Positions 18,118-27,738 are shown, counted from the first letter of the stretch. The stretch is DNA of 64,000 nucleotides from Crocosphaera chwakensis CCY0110 (GCF_000169335.1 NZ_AAXW01000021.1:1-64000); one strand, 5' to 3'. The notes: generated from the sequence alone by a model not told the origin. A program made the numbers and translations.

Positions 18118-18636
18118 ATGAACCATAATGAATCTTTACTCCCCTTAAAAATTGCCGTGCTAACCGTTTCTGACACAAGAACAGAAGCAGATGATAAATC
18201 GGGAAAAATATTAGTGGATAATTTAACTACCACAGGTCATTTGTTAGTAGAAAAAACTATCGTTCCCGATAACATTTATCAAATTCGTGCCGTAGTATCT
18301 AGATGGGTTGCACATGAATCGGTTCAAGTTATTTTAACCACTGGTGGGACAGGAGTTACGGGACGGGATGGAACGCCAGAAGCTATTAAACCACTCTTAG
18401 ACAAAGAAATTGAGGGGTTTGGTGAGATATTTCGCATGATTTCCTATCAAGAAATTAAAACCTCTACCATTCAGTCTCGAAGTTTGGCTGGCGTAGCTAA
18501 TGGGACTTATATCTTTTGTTTGCCTGGTTCTAGCGGTGCTTGTCAAACAGCATGGAGTATTATCAAAGAGCAACTGGATTCTCGTAATCGTCCTTGTAAT
18601 TTAGCTCAGTTGATTCCCAGATTGACTGAAAATTAG
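18118..18636 (+). CDS. moaB: Molybdenum cofactor biosynthesis protein MoaB/MogA type
   Basis: This is a 172-residue protein of the MoaB/Mog family, which acts in adenylylation of molybdopterin before metal insertion. Typical motifs are LTVSDTRTEADDKSG, ILTTGGTGVTGRDGTPEA and FCLPGSSGACQTAW. It starts 24 bases after the Uma2 stop and could share its transcript. No Zur box precedes it. Relationship to the zinc island is unclear. Confidence 0.88.
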   Translation: MNHNESLLPLKIAVLTVSDTRTEADDKSGKILVDNLTTTGHLLVEKTIVPDNIYQIRAVVSRWVAHESVQVILTTGGTGVTGRDGTPEAIKPLLDKEIEGFGEIFRMISYQEIKTSTIQSRSLAGVANGTYIFCLPGSSGACQTAWSIIKEQLDSRNRPCNLAQLIPRLTEN

Positions 18637-18723
18637 AGATAAGAAAGTGAGAGCTTGAGGATAGTCGAGATATTTCTTGTTTTTTTATTCTCAAATCCCT
18701 TTTTGCTCTCATCGTAGACTGTC

Positions 18724-19650
18724 TTAAACAATAACGAATTCTGATTCTGGAGTTGATTCAACCACAGGTTGTTGTCCCCTCAGTACAGAGTTACCACTGT
18801 GCAGATGACGTTGATCAATGGGGGAGGAATTTAACCAATCACTCTCTTTAATTTGTCCACTTTGTCCATAAGCCGTTAGAGCATTTTGATAGCAAACAGC
18901 TTTAATATGGTCTTCGGGAATGCCTTCTTGTTGCATTAATTGGGCAGTTTTTGGGACAGCTAAAGGATCACTTATGCCCCAATCTGCACTACTATCGACA
19001 ATAATGCGATCGCAACCATAATTCCGCACCACCTCAACCATTCTTTTATTACCCATTTTTGTGTGGGGATAAAGGGTAAAAGCTGCCCAAAATCCTCGAT
19101 CTAAGACTTCTTTAACGGTTTCCTCGTTGTTATGGTCAACAATCACCATCGATGGTTCTAAACCATGTTCTAGACAGACATCCATACTGCGAGATGTGCC
19201 AGATTTTTTATCCCGATGGGGAGTATGAATCATCACCGGTAAATCTAATTCTTTGGCTAATTCTAACTGGAGACGAAAGTATTTATCTTCGGCCGGAGTC
19301 ATATCGTCATAACCAATTTCTCCAATAGCTACCACTCCTTCTTTACAAGCATAAAGGGGTAATATTTCCATTACGCCTTCTGCTAATGCTTCATTGTTGG
19401 CTTCTTTGGAGTTTAAACCCATAGTACAGTAGTGTTTGATGCCAAACTGACTAGCGCGAAATCTCTCCCAACCAATTAGAGAACTGAGATAATCTTTATA
19501 AGTCTCAGCACTGGTACGTGGTTGCCCCAACCAAAAAGCCGGCTCAATAACTGCCACGATTCCGGCTTTAGCCATTGCTTGATAGTCATCAGTGGTTCTC
19601 GAACTCATGTGGATGTGTGGGTCGATAAACATCATGTTGTTTTTTAGCAT
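18724..19650 (-). CDS. TatD-like metal-dependent hydrolase
   Basis: This is a 308-residue TIM-barrel hydrolase. The metal motif DPHIHMSS is at the N-terminus, with GEIGYDD, MIHTPHRD and VDHNN as further ligand-bearing strands and VDSSADWG near the end; this is the TatD/amidohydrolase pattern. It resembles the TatD-like member of cyanobacterial ebo clusters, but I cannot confirm that. The ATG at 19650 or the in-frame ATG pair 12 bases downstream could be the start. A Zur-box-like run lies 35 bases upstream, shared with a divergent gene, so it is probably a member of the zinc regulon. Substrate unknown. Confidence 0.8.
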   Translation of the reverse strand: MLKNNMMFIDPHIHMSSRTTDDYQAMAKAGIVAVIEPAFWLGQPRTSAETYKDYLSSLIGWERFRASQFGIKHYCTMGLNSKEANNEALAEGVMEILPLYACKEGVVAIGEIGYDDMTPAEDKYFRLQLELAKELDLPVMIHTPHRDKKSGTSRSMDVCLEHGLEPSMVIVDHNNEETVKEVLDRGFWAAFTLYPHTKMGNKRMVEVVRNYGCDRIIVDSSADWGISDPLAVPKTAQLMQQEGIPEDHIKAVCYQNALTAYGQSGQIKESDWLNSSPIDQRHLHSGNSVLRGQQPVVESTPESEFVIV

Positions 19651-19684
19651 TTGTTGATCTGATTATTAACTAGGAAAGTTAAAA

Positions 19685-19708
19685 TGATAACAATAATCAT
19701 TATCATTG
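19685..19708. promoter_or_regulatory. Zur-box-like region between divergent genes
   Basis: TGATAACAATAATCATTATCATTG contains two overlapping imperfect 7-1-7 palindromes. It lies between the TatD-like gene (minus) and the PTPS-like gene (plus). Confidence 0.7.
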
Positions 19709-19819
19709 TACATATTTTGTCAAAAAAGATCCCCAATGGGTTGTATTATGCGGTAATTGCGGAAATAAGGCTCTAAAAGATAAATGATGTTGTTTAATAT
19801 TCTATCTCCATAGTTACAA

Positions 19820-20179
19820 GTGATGAAGCAGTCCCTAATCTTTGATTATCAAATCCGTGCTATCTTACGTCGCAAGCATCATAATCCTCCAATCTGGACA
19901 GAGAACCATTGGCATGATTTTCAAGTTACGTTACATCTTCGGGCCCAACGTAATCCCTCTGATATGTATGGATTAGATATGGTCGAGATGGAACAGCGAT
20001 TACAGGAATGGGGAGAACGTTTACCGATAATTGTCAACGATTGTCCTCTATGTCCTGGAGGAACGACTGAAGAACTCTGTTGCTATTTTGCTTCTATTCC
20101 TTTAGAGAATCATGTGACGTTAATTGGAGTTTCTGTCGCTGAAAATTCAGAACGACTCACTTATCTATCCATTAGCTAG
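19820..20179 (+). CDS. Possible 6-pyruvoyltetrahydropterin synthase/QueD-like protein
   Basis: This 119-residue protein shows the outline of the PTPS/QueD fold. ENHWHDFQVTLHL recalls the HxH strand that binds zinc in that family, then MYGLDMVEMEQRL, LPIIVNDCPLCPGGTTEEL (compare the PTxE motif) and VTLIGVSVAENSERLTYLS. Histidines in RRKHHNPP could supply the remaining ligand. PTPS/QueD enzymes use the FolE product for pterin or queuosine synthesis, which would connect it to the folE copy here. The resemblance is weak, and a function is not asserted. It shares the Zur-box region at 19685 with the TatD-like gene. Confidence 0.5.
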   Translation: MMKQSLIFDYQIRAILRRKHHNPPIWTENHWHDFQVTLHLRAQRNPSDMYGLDMVEMEQRLQEWGERLPIIVNDCPLCPGGTTEELCCYFASIPLENHVTLIGVSVAENSERLTYLSIS

Positions 20180-20195
20180 GTATATTAATACTACC

Positions 20196-20978
20196 CTAAT
20201 TCCTGCTGGCCAATCCTCCATTTTTAAGGGGAGTCTGAATAGGTACGGACTGGCGATGATTTCCCTTAGATTGACTAGCAGGGGGAACGGGGAAACTTTT
20301 AGAGGAAGAAACGGGACAGGTAGGATGAAAATTGTACTCCGGCTCTGGAGTTCTTATTTCACTTTGAAGGGCAATAAAATCATGAGAAACTGCATCATAT
20401 TCTAGCACTTCACCACTTTCAATATGATAAACCCAACCGTGAAGCGTTAAGTTTCTTTGATGTAAACGAGATCGAATAATGGGGTAGGTTTGTAAGTTTT
20501 CGAGTTGAGTTAAAACATTTTCAGCAACGGTGACTTCTAATAGCTCTTCTCCTTCCAAATTACCATAATTATCTCTCATCACTTGTCGAGTGGCTTCTGC
20601 GTGTTTTAACCAATTAGAAACCAAGGGCATTGTGTCTTCCAAACTACTCAAGTTTAACAATCCTTTCATGGCACCACAATGGGAATGACCACAGACAATT
20701 ACCTGCTTAATATCAAGAGCGGCAATAGCATATTCAATGGCTGCTCCTTCCCCACCGTTAGCTGCTCCAAAAGGAGGAATAATATTACCTGCGTTGCGAA
20801 TAACAAAGAGTTCTCCTACTTCAGCTTGGGTAATTAAGTTAGGATCGACGCGAGAATCAGAACAGGTAATAAACAGGATACGGGGATGTTGTCCGTGGGA
20901 CAATTCTTCAAATAGTTGGCGATGAGAACTAAAGTAACCCGTTTGAAACTGTTGCAGTCCATCAATTAATTTTTTCAT
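20196..20978 (-). CDS. ccaA: Beta-class carbonic anhydrase
   Basis: This 260-residue enzyme interconverts CO2 and bicarbonate. Zinc ligands are Cys39 and Asp41 in TCSDSR, His98 and Cys101 in CGHSHCG. The size and the Pro/Ser-rich C-terminal extension after about residue 205 (PTCPVSSSKSFPVPP) resemble the carboxysomal CcaA/IcfA type. It is a major zinc enzyme, and its presence in a zinc-sparing island is interesting. No clear Zur box lies upstream; an IS4 element begins 90 bases upstream and may have replaced the original promoter. Confidence 0.9.
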   Translation of the reverse strand: MKKLIDGLQQFQTGYFSSHRQLFEELSHGQHPRILFITCSDSRVDPNLITQAEVGELFVIRNAGNIIPPFGAANGGEGAAIEYAIAALDIKQVIVCGHSHCGAMKGLLNLSSLEDTMPLVSNWLKHAEATRQVMRDNYGNLEGEELLEVTVAENVLTQLENLQTYPIIRSRLHQRNLTLHGWVYHIESGEVLEYDAVSHDFIALQSEIRTPEPEYNFHPTCPVSSSKSFPVPPASQSKGNHRQSVPIQTPLKNGGLASRN

Positions 20979-21067
20979 GGAAGGAATGGGGCGACTAGAT
21001 TAAAAATTCCATCTACTCTTTATTATCCTTGAAATTTGTGATTTTGTATAGACTTATTCGCCTAAAA

Positions 21068-22678
21068 GACATCAAGATACTATAACTATAGTTATAGTAG
21101 AATGCCGCTAAGTTATTCTATGATCGCTCCGAACGGAAAAAGCCGAAAATCTCTGCTATACCTGGGTTTGAGACAAGTTTCCCTTAACTAGATTTATGGC
21201 CATAAGTCCTCACCCAACCCAAGTTTTGATACAACAGTTTACAAGTGGCATCGGACTTCCATTTCAAAAGCTATTAAAAAGTGAAATAATTGAAGACATT
21301 TTAAAAGAAATGGGAGTAAAATATAAAAGTAGAATTTATAATCCCATTGTGATAATATGGTCGTTTCTTTCTCAAGTCTTAGATCCTGACCATAGTTGCC
21401 AAAATGCTGTCAGCAGAATTATCTCATATTTGGCATCCGAAGGAATAGAAACTCCATCAGAAAACACAAGTGCTTATTGCCAAGCAAGGAAAAAATTACC
21501 GGAAGAATTATTAAAAAAGCTGTTAGAAATTAGTGCTAAAGGTAATGAGGAAAAAGTCGACAAAAAACATTTATGGCATGGTCGTTGTGTGAAAAGTATT
21601 GATGGCTCCACTGTGTCAATGCCTGACTCGTTGAAAAACCAAGAAGCCTACCCACAGCATGGTTCTCAGAAAAAAGGTTGTGGTTTCCCTTTGGCAAAAA
21701 TTGGGGTATTATTTAGTTACGCTACTGGGTCAGTTGTGGGGATAGTCATTGATATTTTTAAGACTCATGACATCAAATTAGCTAGAAAGTTAACTGATTA
21801 TTTAGACGCAGGTGATATTCTTTTAGGCGATAGGGCTTTTTGTAGTTATATAGACATTTATTCCTGGAAAAAGAAAGGAATAGATAGTGTTATGAGATTA
21901 CACCAAGGACGCTTACAAAAAGGGAAGAAAAGACCAAAATATACAGTAAGTCCTCCTTTTAAAAAGAAAAAGAAAACAAGAAAGTGTCCACATGATCGCT
22001 TAATATTGTGGGAAAAGCCAAAGCGTAAACCTAAAGATATATCAAAAGAAGATTTTTATTCTCTCCCCAAAGATTTAGTATTAAGAGAAGTTCATTGCTA
22101 CATTTGTATTCCAGGTTTTAGAACCAAAGAAATTATTGTCGTAACAACTTTAATAGATGCAATTGAATATCCATCGAGTGATATTTTAGACCTTTATGAT
22201 CAAAGGTGGCAAGCTGAGGTTAACTTGAGAAATATTAAGACAACCTTGGGCATGGATATTTTGACTTGTCAAACTCCAGAAATGGTACGAAAAGAAATTT
22301 ACGTTTATTTATTAGCTTATAATTTCTTAAGGTCAATTATGTACGATGCAGGGGATATTTTTAACCATAAACCTATCCGTCTGTCTTTACAAGCTACTAG
22401 ACAACACCTAAATAATTTTAGCACTAAATGGGTTTATAAACCCAGAAAAGGAGTCAAGAAAATCTATAAAACAATGTTGAAAAAGATAGCTGATAGTTAT
22501 GAAAAGAGGAGAGTTGGCAGAGTTGAACCAAGAGTGCGAAAACGCCGTCCGAAAGCCTACCCATTAATGCAAGAACCTCGGTCAGTTCTTCGGGCTAAAA
22601 TGAAATTCGCTTGAAATCCGCCTTGGATCAGCGATCGCCGAATAACTTAGCGGCATTCAGTTATAGTATCTTGATGTC
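21068..22678 (+). mobile_element. IS4-family insertion sequence
   Basis: Terminal inverted repeats are visible. GACATCAAGATACTATAACT at 21068 is mirrored at the right end (22659-22678). The inner GAATGCCGCTAAGTTATTC (21100-21118) is mirrored exactly at 22640-22658. The left end has 12 extra bases (21088-21099) between the two blocks. The exact outer boundary and target duplication are not certain. Confidence 0.85.
21196..22614 (+). CDS. IS4-family transposase
   Basis: This is a 472-residue, apparently intact DDE transposase. D1 is in SIDGSTVSMPD near 135, D2 in LLGDRAFCSY near 210, and the IS4 signature YDQRWQAEVNLRNIKTTLG (Y-R-E-K) near 335. The ATG at 21196 lies just inside the left end. 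It catalyses cut-and-paste movement of the enclosing element. Confidence 0.92.
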   Translation: MAISPHPTQVLIQQFTSGIGLPFQKLLKSEIIEDILKEMGVKYKSRIYNPIVIIWSFLSQVLDPDHSCQNAVSRIISYLASEGIETPSENTSAYCQARKKLPEELLKKLLEISAKGNEEKVDKKHLWHGRCVKSIDGSTVSMPDSLKNQEAYPQHGSQKKGCGFPLAKIGVLFSYATGSVVGIVIDIFKTHDIKLARKLTDYLDAGDILLGDRAFCSYIDIYSWKKKGIDSVMRLHQGRLQKGKKRPKYTVSPPFKKKKKTRKCPHDRLILWEKPKRKPKDISKEDFYSLPKDLVLREVHCYICIPGFRTKEIIVVTTLIDAIEYPSSDILDLYDQRWQAEVNLRNIKTTLGMDILTCQTPEMVRKEIYVYLLAYNFLRSIMYDAGDIFNHKPIRLSLQATRQHLNNFSTKWVYKPRKGVKKIYKTMLKKIADSYEKRRVGRVEPRVRKRRPKAYPLMQEPRSVLRAKMKFA

Positions 22679-22766
22679 TAAATCTAAAGTTAGTCAGATA
22701 GCTAGAAATAAAAAGCTGAGTCGTAAATTTCTCTACGAACAAAAAAAATATTGCTCAAAACAATGG

Positions 22767-23586
22767 CTACTCTTGGGCGTTTCTTTTTGTCCAAATCCCA
22801 AAAAGACTCACTGTGATAATGCCAAATAAAACCCCTGGTTCAGGAACAGATGTAGGTGAACTGGCAAAACCAAAGAAAATGACTCCCGGATTCGTTCCTA
22901 CTAATTCCCAAGTACCATCGGTGAGATTATATTGAGCAATTCCTCCCAATCGCTCAGAAGGGGTACCAGGATCATTATCCGAGTCAATAAAATTAACATT
23001 GCCAAATAACGCATCAAAAGACCCATCTTGATTCGTATCCACCCCAGTCAGTGCCGCAAATCCACTATAGATAGAGCGATCGCCAGAAGTTACCGTTCCT
23101 ACCGAACCGATAACGCCCGCCTCTCCCGTATCAGGATTAAAGTGAATTAAGCTATCGGTATCGAGCTCGAGACCGTACAGTTGATTTTCAACCGAACCAA
23201 GGCTAATAAGGAAAGGTTCTGCTGTTCCTAGTGCCGTTCCTCGCGTTTCATCGATCGCATCTCCAACCTCTGTCGTACTTCCTTTAGGAGTTGCCATCCC
23301 CCTGGCTAAATCAAGGGCATAAATTTGCTGTGTGTTGAAGTTGCTATCAAAAGGAATAAGAAATCCACGCTGATCGTCGAGAATGTCAAAACCGGTGCTA
23401 GTGAGTCCATTTGCATTACCAATCGGGGTTAAATTGGCTGTTAGCGGATCGATTTCTACCAATTGTCCTCCGGACGCAAAACCAAGCAACCGTTGATCCA
23501 GCGTTCCGGCAAGGGCTGAAGGAAGACCGGTTGTTTCAGGGGATACCGGGGTAGCGATCCCTGTATTAGAGTCAATGGCATAGATA
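22767..23586 (-). pseudogene. PEP-CTERM exoprotein, C-terminal part of a gene split by an IS
   Basis: In the minus strand the reading frame resumes at SIYAIDSNTGIATPVSPE, right at the IS edge, and runs to a C-terminal VPEPGVLFG plus hydrophobic segment and basic end (WTKRNAQE), the PEP-CTERM sorting signal. The middle contains repeated beta-rich motifs as in DUF4394-like secreted proteins (NGLTSTGFDI, GTALGTAEPFLIS). The missing N-terminus with signal peptide lies across the IS at 25288-25457. The duplicated TAGATA/TATCTA at both borders shows the break was caused by that insertion. Confidence 0.85.
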
Positions 23587-25287
23587 GAGTTTGCTTATAA
23601 AGGATAGAACAGTTAATCCATCAAGGTTACAGACTAATCTATCTCCCGAAAAGTGCAACAAAAAAGCCGCCAAAGTTGCCCGAAAAGCTCTAAAATTGGT
23701 AAAAGTCCCTTGCACCTGGTTGACTAAAACAAATGTACCGTAAGAAACAGCACTCGCCAATCACCCCAGAAAAATTTGAACTACTACCAGGAACAAAGTT
23801 ATCATTAGAAAATCGTTGGGTGATCATGGCCGAGTTGATACCTTGGGATGAGTTTGAAGAAGAATATGCAAAACAGTTTAAAATAGAAAAAGGTGCGCCA
23901 GCTAAGCCATTTAGGATGGCATTAGGAGCGTTAATAATCAAAGAACAGTTAGGAATAAGCGATAGGGAAACAGTAGAACAAATAAGAGAAAATCCGTATC
24001 TACAATACTTTATAGGATTAGAAGCCTATACATTTGAAGCTCCCTTTGAAGCCTCAATGATGGTGCATTTTAGACAGAGGATAAATGTAGAAATGGTGAA
24101 TAAAATTAATGAAGAGATGGTCAAAACGGGAAGAGAGAAGACAGAACAAAAAGAAGAAAAGTCAAGCTCAGACTCTGAAGAAATAGGAGAGAGGGAAAAT
24201 AAAGGTAAACTGATATTAGATGCCACCTGCGCCCCTGGTGATATCAAATATCCGACAGATTTAGAAATATTAAATCAAGGAAGAAAAGCTACAGAACAGA
24301 TAATAGACAGTCTTTATAAATCCATAAAAAGAAGACTCAAGAAAAAACCAAGAACGTATCGAAATATAGCAAGAATTGAGTATTTAAGAATAGCGAAAAA
24401 GCGTCGTTCTACTAAAAAAGAGGGAAGAGAAGCGATTAGAAAACAACTTAAGTATATTAAAAAGAATCTAGTCAGTATAGAGAAACTTATCTTAGAGGGG
24501 GCTACCCTAGATAGCCTAAATAAAAGACAAAGAAATCTTCTAGAAGTTGTCAAAAAAGTTTATGAACAGCAACAACAGATGTGGGAAAAAGAAACTCAAA
24601 GTGTTTCCCAAAGAATTGTCAGTATAAATCAACCGCATATTCGACCTATCGTGAGAGGAAAAGCAGGGAAACCCACAGAGTTTGGAGCTAAACTTTCAGT
24701 AAGTTATGTAGATAACTATATATTTTTAGATAGAATAAGTTGGGAAAATTTTAATGAATCTGGAGACTTACAAGGACAAGTAGAAAAGTTTAAACAGACT
24801 TATGGTTGCTATCCATCCTCAGTTCATGCAGATAGAATTTATCGAAGTAAAGCTAATAAAGATTGGTGTAAGCAAAGAGGAATTAGATTAAGTGGAATCG
24901 GACTAGGAAGACCCCCTAAGAATATCAGTCAAGAAGAAAAAAGGCAAACCAAAATAGATGAGGGATTTCGCAATAGAATTGAAGGAAAGTTTGGACAAGC
25001 GAAGAGAAAATTTAGTCTAGATTTGGTTAAAACTAAGCTTAAAGAAACATCAGAAACTGCTATTGCTATTACATTTTTAGTAATCAACCTTTCTCAACTT
25101 CTTCGGCAGTTATTATTACTTCTTTTGTCATTTTCTGTTACCAGTAAAACACTTGAACTAAACAAGCAAAAAATGATAACAAAAACTGATTTTTTAAATT
25201 CTTTTATAGCAGTTAAAGTTATTAATTTAGAGGCAAATTACTGGCTTTTGGCCGCATAAATTTTTGAGTGACTTTTTCAGCAAAGCC
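23587..25287 (+). mobile_element. IS1182/IS5-like insertion sequence with 6-bp target duplication
   Basis: The element is 1701 bases. Imperfect ends are GAGTTTGCTTATAAAG at the left and, reversed, GGCTTTGCTGAAAAAG at the right. TAGATA stands directly outside both ends (23581-23586 and 25288-25293), a target duplication. Removing the IS and one TAGATA joins the two halves of a PEP-CTERM gene in frame. Confidence 0.88.
23733..25259 (+). CDS. IS1182/IS5-superfamily transposase
   Basis: This is a 508-residue transposase. The N-terminal domain has the PFRMALGALIIKEQLG and SMMVHFRQRI motifs typical of IS1182-type proteins, with catalytic Asp in LILDATCAPGD near 165, Asp in SVHADRIYRSK near 369 and Glu in RNRIEGKFGQAKRKF near 418. 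A long basic coiled-coil insertion (about 195-290) lies between D1 and D2. It appears intact. Confidence 0.88.
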   Translation: MYRKKQHSPITPEKFELLPGTKLSLENRWVIMAELIPWDEFEEEYAKQFKIEKGAPAKPFRMALGALIIKEQLGISDRETVEQIRENPYLQYFIGLEAYTFEAPFEASMMVHFRQRINVEMVNKINEEMVKTGREKTEQKEEKSSSDSEEIGERENKGKLILDATCAPGDIKYPTDLEILNQGRKATEQIIDSLYKSIKRRLKKKPRTYRNIARIEYLRIAKKRRSTKKEGREAIRKQLKYIKKNLVSIEKLILEGATLDSLNKRQRNLLEVVKKVYEQQQQMWEKETQSVSQRIVSINQPHIRPIVRGKAGKPTEFGAKLSVSYVDNYIFLDRISWENFNESGDLQGQVEKFKQTYGCYPSSVHADRIYRSKANKDWCKQRGIRLSGIGLGRPPKNISQEEKRQTKIDEGFRNRIEGKFGQAKRKFSLDLVKTKLKETSETAIAITFLVINLSQLLRQLLLLLLSFSVTSKTLELNKQKMITKTDFLNSFIAVKVINLEANYWLLAA

Positions 25288-25457
25288 TAGATAAAGTTTT
25301 CCCGAATATCATCATGCTCACCAGGTACCGCAGGAATGAAACGCTGTCCTGAAGCATAAATTGTGACAGCTTGAGCTTGACCGACCGACAAAAGTAATCC
25401 GAACGCCATGAGGACACAATCATTGACTGTCCGTTTGCTAAAAATCTGATTGATCAC
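25288..25457 (-). pseudogene. N-terminal fragment (signal peptide) of the split PEP-CTERM gene
   Basis: A GTG at 25457, preceded by AGAGGTTAAACA, opens a frame with a basic start, a hydrophobic core MAFGLLLSVGQAQA (signal peptidase site after AQA) and RFIPAVPGEHDDIRENFI, which then runs into the IS. It begins 3 bases after the stop of the next PEP-CTERM gene upstream, so the pair was an operon. It continues at 23586. Confidence 0.85.
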
Positions 25458-25460
25458 TGT

Positions 25461-26153
25461 TTAACCTCTTCTAATTAAACCTTTACATTTTCCTAGTCCC
25501 ACCAGTGAAACCAATCCTAGTCCTAAAAGACTTGTCGGTTCAGGTACTTGACTGGCAATCATTCGTTGTCCGAATTCATCCCCTGCTGTTGGGTCATCTA
25601 ATAATTCGGCAGTGGTTCGGGTAAAGAATGCCACATCTAAATGACTACGAAAACCAATTTCTAAATCGGGAAAATCATTGCCTCGGTCGGTTAAATGAAC
25701 GTGAGGAATCGCAACACCGTCTGACCCGATGGGTGCAGCCGACCAAAAATTTAACCCCTCAGCTTCGTCTTCGTCAGTTAACGTAAACTCCCCAATATCA
25801 ATACCATTAGGTTCGTCAAAAGAACCATCCTGTAAAATTGTTCTCGTTGTTGTGTCGAAATTGAAATTAAAGTCGGGATAGGTCAAATGATTATCGATAA
25901 ATTCTTTGATGAGATTGCCCTCTGGGTCAAAAAAGGCAATGTCAAAGGATTCAAGGTCATCCTTTCTAACAATGCCATTCTCATAATCTTTGGTCTCATC
26001 ATAGCTAAATGAACCCTCAGCTTGATAACCAAGGATTTGCCCAGTCCATGAAAGTTTGAAGGTGACAGCTTGGGCTGGACTTTCTGCCAAAAAAACTAGA
26101 CTTGTCAAAGCTCCAAAGACTGATACCGTAATACTTTGCTGAAAATCGAACAT
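25461..26153 (-). CDS. PEP-CTERM exoprotein under a Zur-box-like site
   Basis: This is a 230-residue secreted protein. A signal peptide (VFGALTSLVFLAESPAQA) is followed by a beta-rich domain and a C-terminal VPEPTSLLGLGLVSLVGLG with a basic tail, the exosortase sorting signal. The middle carries IPHVHLTDRGNDFPD and FRSHLDVAFF, with several His and Asp that might bind metal. A Zur-box-like palindrome lies 26 bases upstream of the ATG, so expression is probably zinc-controlled. The function is unknown; a role in binding extracellular metal is speculation. Confidence 0.85.
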   Translation of the reverse strand: MFDFQQSITVSVFGALTSLVFLAESPAQAVTFKLSWTGQILGYQAEGSFSYDETKDYENGIVRKDDLESFDIAFFDPEGNLIKEFIDNHLTYPDFNFNFDTTTRTILQDGSFDEPNGIDIGEFTLTDEDEAEGLNFWSAAPIGSDGVAIPHVHLTDRGNDFPDLEIGFRSHLDVAFFTRTTAELLDDPTAGDEFGQRMIASQVPEPTSLLGLGLVSLVGLGKCKGLIRRG

Positions 26154-26178
26154 CTTCTCTTCTCCTACAAAAAAATAA

Positions 26179-26196
26179 GAATAATAATCATTCTCA
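26179..26196. promoter_or_regulatory. Zur-box-like palindrome
   Basis: GAATAATAATCATTCTCA reads TGAGAATGATTATTATTC on the minus strand. It has the 7-1-7 symmetry with some mismatches and occurs in nearly the same form at 30369-30385 and 38452-38468. Confidence 0.7.
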
Positions 26197-26275
26197 TTTT
26201 AGACATAAAAATTATGGTTGTTTGAACTATGATTGTAAAAAAAATCTAAAGCTTTAATCGTTGGACGAGAAACTG

Positions 26276-27724
26276 CTATGAGCTATAAACCATGCTGGTT
26301 TCCCCATTAGGGTGATCGATTAGAGTAATTCCCTTTTGTTGTAATTGTTCCCTAATGCGATCGCTTTGGGCATAATCTTTGACTTTTCTGGCTGCATTCC
26401 GTTGTTGAATCAGTCTGGTAATTTTTGCCTCATCGAAGTTCTGGGTATCCTCTAAATTGGCTTTCGGTTTAGCTTCTAATCCTAAAATCCCTGCTAAATG
26501 AACTAAAGTTTGCCATTGTCGTTGTAAATTGTCCGAATCAGTAGGGGTTTTACCTTCATGGGTTAACAGATTTCCTTCCCGACGGAGATTTTTAGCGAGT
26601 TCAAACAAAACTGCCAATCCCCCAGGAGAGTTAAAATCATCATCCATTGCTGCATTAAATTGTTCTATTACAGCAGAATCGAGTTCTTGGTTTTTCTGCC
26701 AACCCAATCTATTGCCATATTTTTCCCCAAAGCGTAAACCTTGCTGTAAAGTCTGCCAACCATTGGTTGCTGAACTAATGGCCTCTTCAGTAAAATCTAA
26801 AGGCTTGCGGTAATGTGCCTGTAAAACAAACAATCTAATTACCATTGGATCGAGGGGACGATTTAATAACTCGCGAATTGTTGTAAAGTTCCCCAAAGAC
26901 TTAGACATTTTTTCCCCATTCACCGTTACCATGCCATTATGCACCCAGTATTTAGCCAGGGGCTTACCATTGGCTGCTTCTGACTGGGCAATTTCATTCT
27001 CATGATGGGGAAACACCAAATCCCCCCCACCACCATGAATATCGATGGTTTCTCCTAACAATCCCCTCACCATAGCAGAACATTCAATATGCCAACCAGG
27101 ACGACCCTCACCCCAAGGAGAATTCCAAGCCGGTTCTTCTGGTTTTGCACTTTTCCAGAGGGCAAAATCTGAAGGATGTTTTTTATGGCTATTTGCAGGA
27201 TCGCTCATTGCTACTCTACCACTAGCCCCCGCTTGCATCATTGACTGACTACGTCCAGAGAGTTTGCCATATTCGCCAAAAGCTTCTACATGAAAGTAAA
27301 CATCTCCATCGACGGCGTAAGCATAGTTTTTTTCCAGCAATACCTGAATTAATTGTTGAATTCCAGAAATATTATCGGTGACGCGGGGATATTCATCGGC
27401 ATCCATAACATTTAAGGGACGAATATCTGTAAAATAAGCTTCGATAAAACGTTCAGAAATATCCACCATCGATACCCCTTCCTGTTGGGCGCGACGGAGA
27501 ATCTTATCATCGATATCGGTAAAATTCTGCACGTAGGTCACTTCATATCCCCGCCATTGCAGATAGCGACGTACCATATCCCAGATAATATAGGAACGGG
27601 CATGACCTAAATGGCAATAATCGTAGACAGTTACGCCACAGCAATACATCGTTACTCGACCTGGGAGAAGCGTTATAAAGGGTTCGAGGCGACGGGTTTG
27701 GGTATTGTAAATTTTTAAAGTCAT
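26276..27724 (-). CDS. cysS: Cysteinyl-tRNA synthetase, zinc-island paralogue
   Basis: This is a 482-residue class I synthetase of normal length. The HIGH motif is HLGH and KMSKS is EKMSKSLGNF. The four zinc ligands of the amino-acid site remain: Cys in YCCGVTVYD, Cys in WHIECSAM, and His and Glu in FPHHENEIAQSE. It charges tRNA-Cys, and zinc reads the cysteine thiolate, so it is still zinc-dependent. It is the last gene of a minus-strand run from the third COG0523 gene, with 14 bases to the DUF1636 gene. The COG0523 protein is a plausible zinc donor. Confidence 0.92.
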   Translation of the reverse strand: MTLKIYNTQTRRLEPFITLLPGRVTMYCCGVTVYDYCHLGHARSYIIWDMVRRYLQWRGYEVTYVQNFTDIDDKILRRAQQEGVSMVDISERFIEAYFTDIRPLNVMDADEYPRVTDNISGIQQLIQVLLEKNYAYAVDGDVYFHVEAFGEYGKLSGRSQSMMQAGASGRVAMSDPANSHKKHPSDFALWKSAKPEEPAWNSPWGEGRPGWHIECSAMVRGLLGETIDIHGGGGDLVFPHHENEIAQSEAANGKPLAKYWVHNGMVTVNGEKMSKSLGNFTTIRELLNRPLDPMVIRLFVLQAHYRKPLDFTEEAISSATNGWQTLQQGLRFGEKYGNRLGWQKNQELDSAVIEQFNAAMDDDFNSPGGLAVLFELAKNLRREGNLLTHEGKTPTDSDNLQRQWQTLVHLAGILGLEAKPKANLEDTQNFDEAKITRLIQQRNAARKVKDYAQSDRIREQLQQKGITLIDHPNGETSMVYSS

Positions 27725-27738
27725 CGATTTTATTATCT

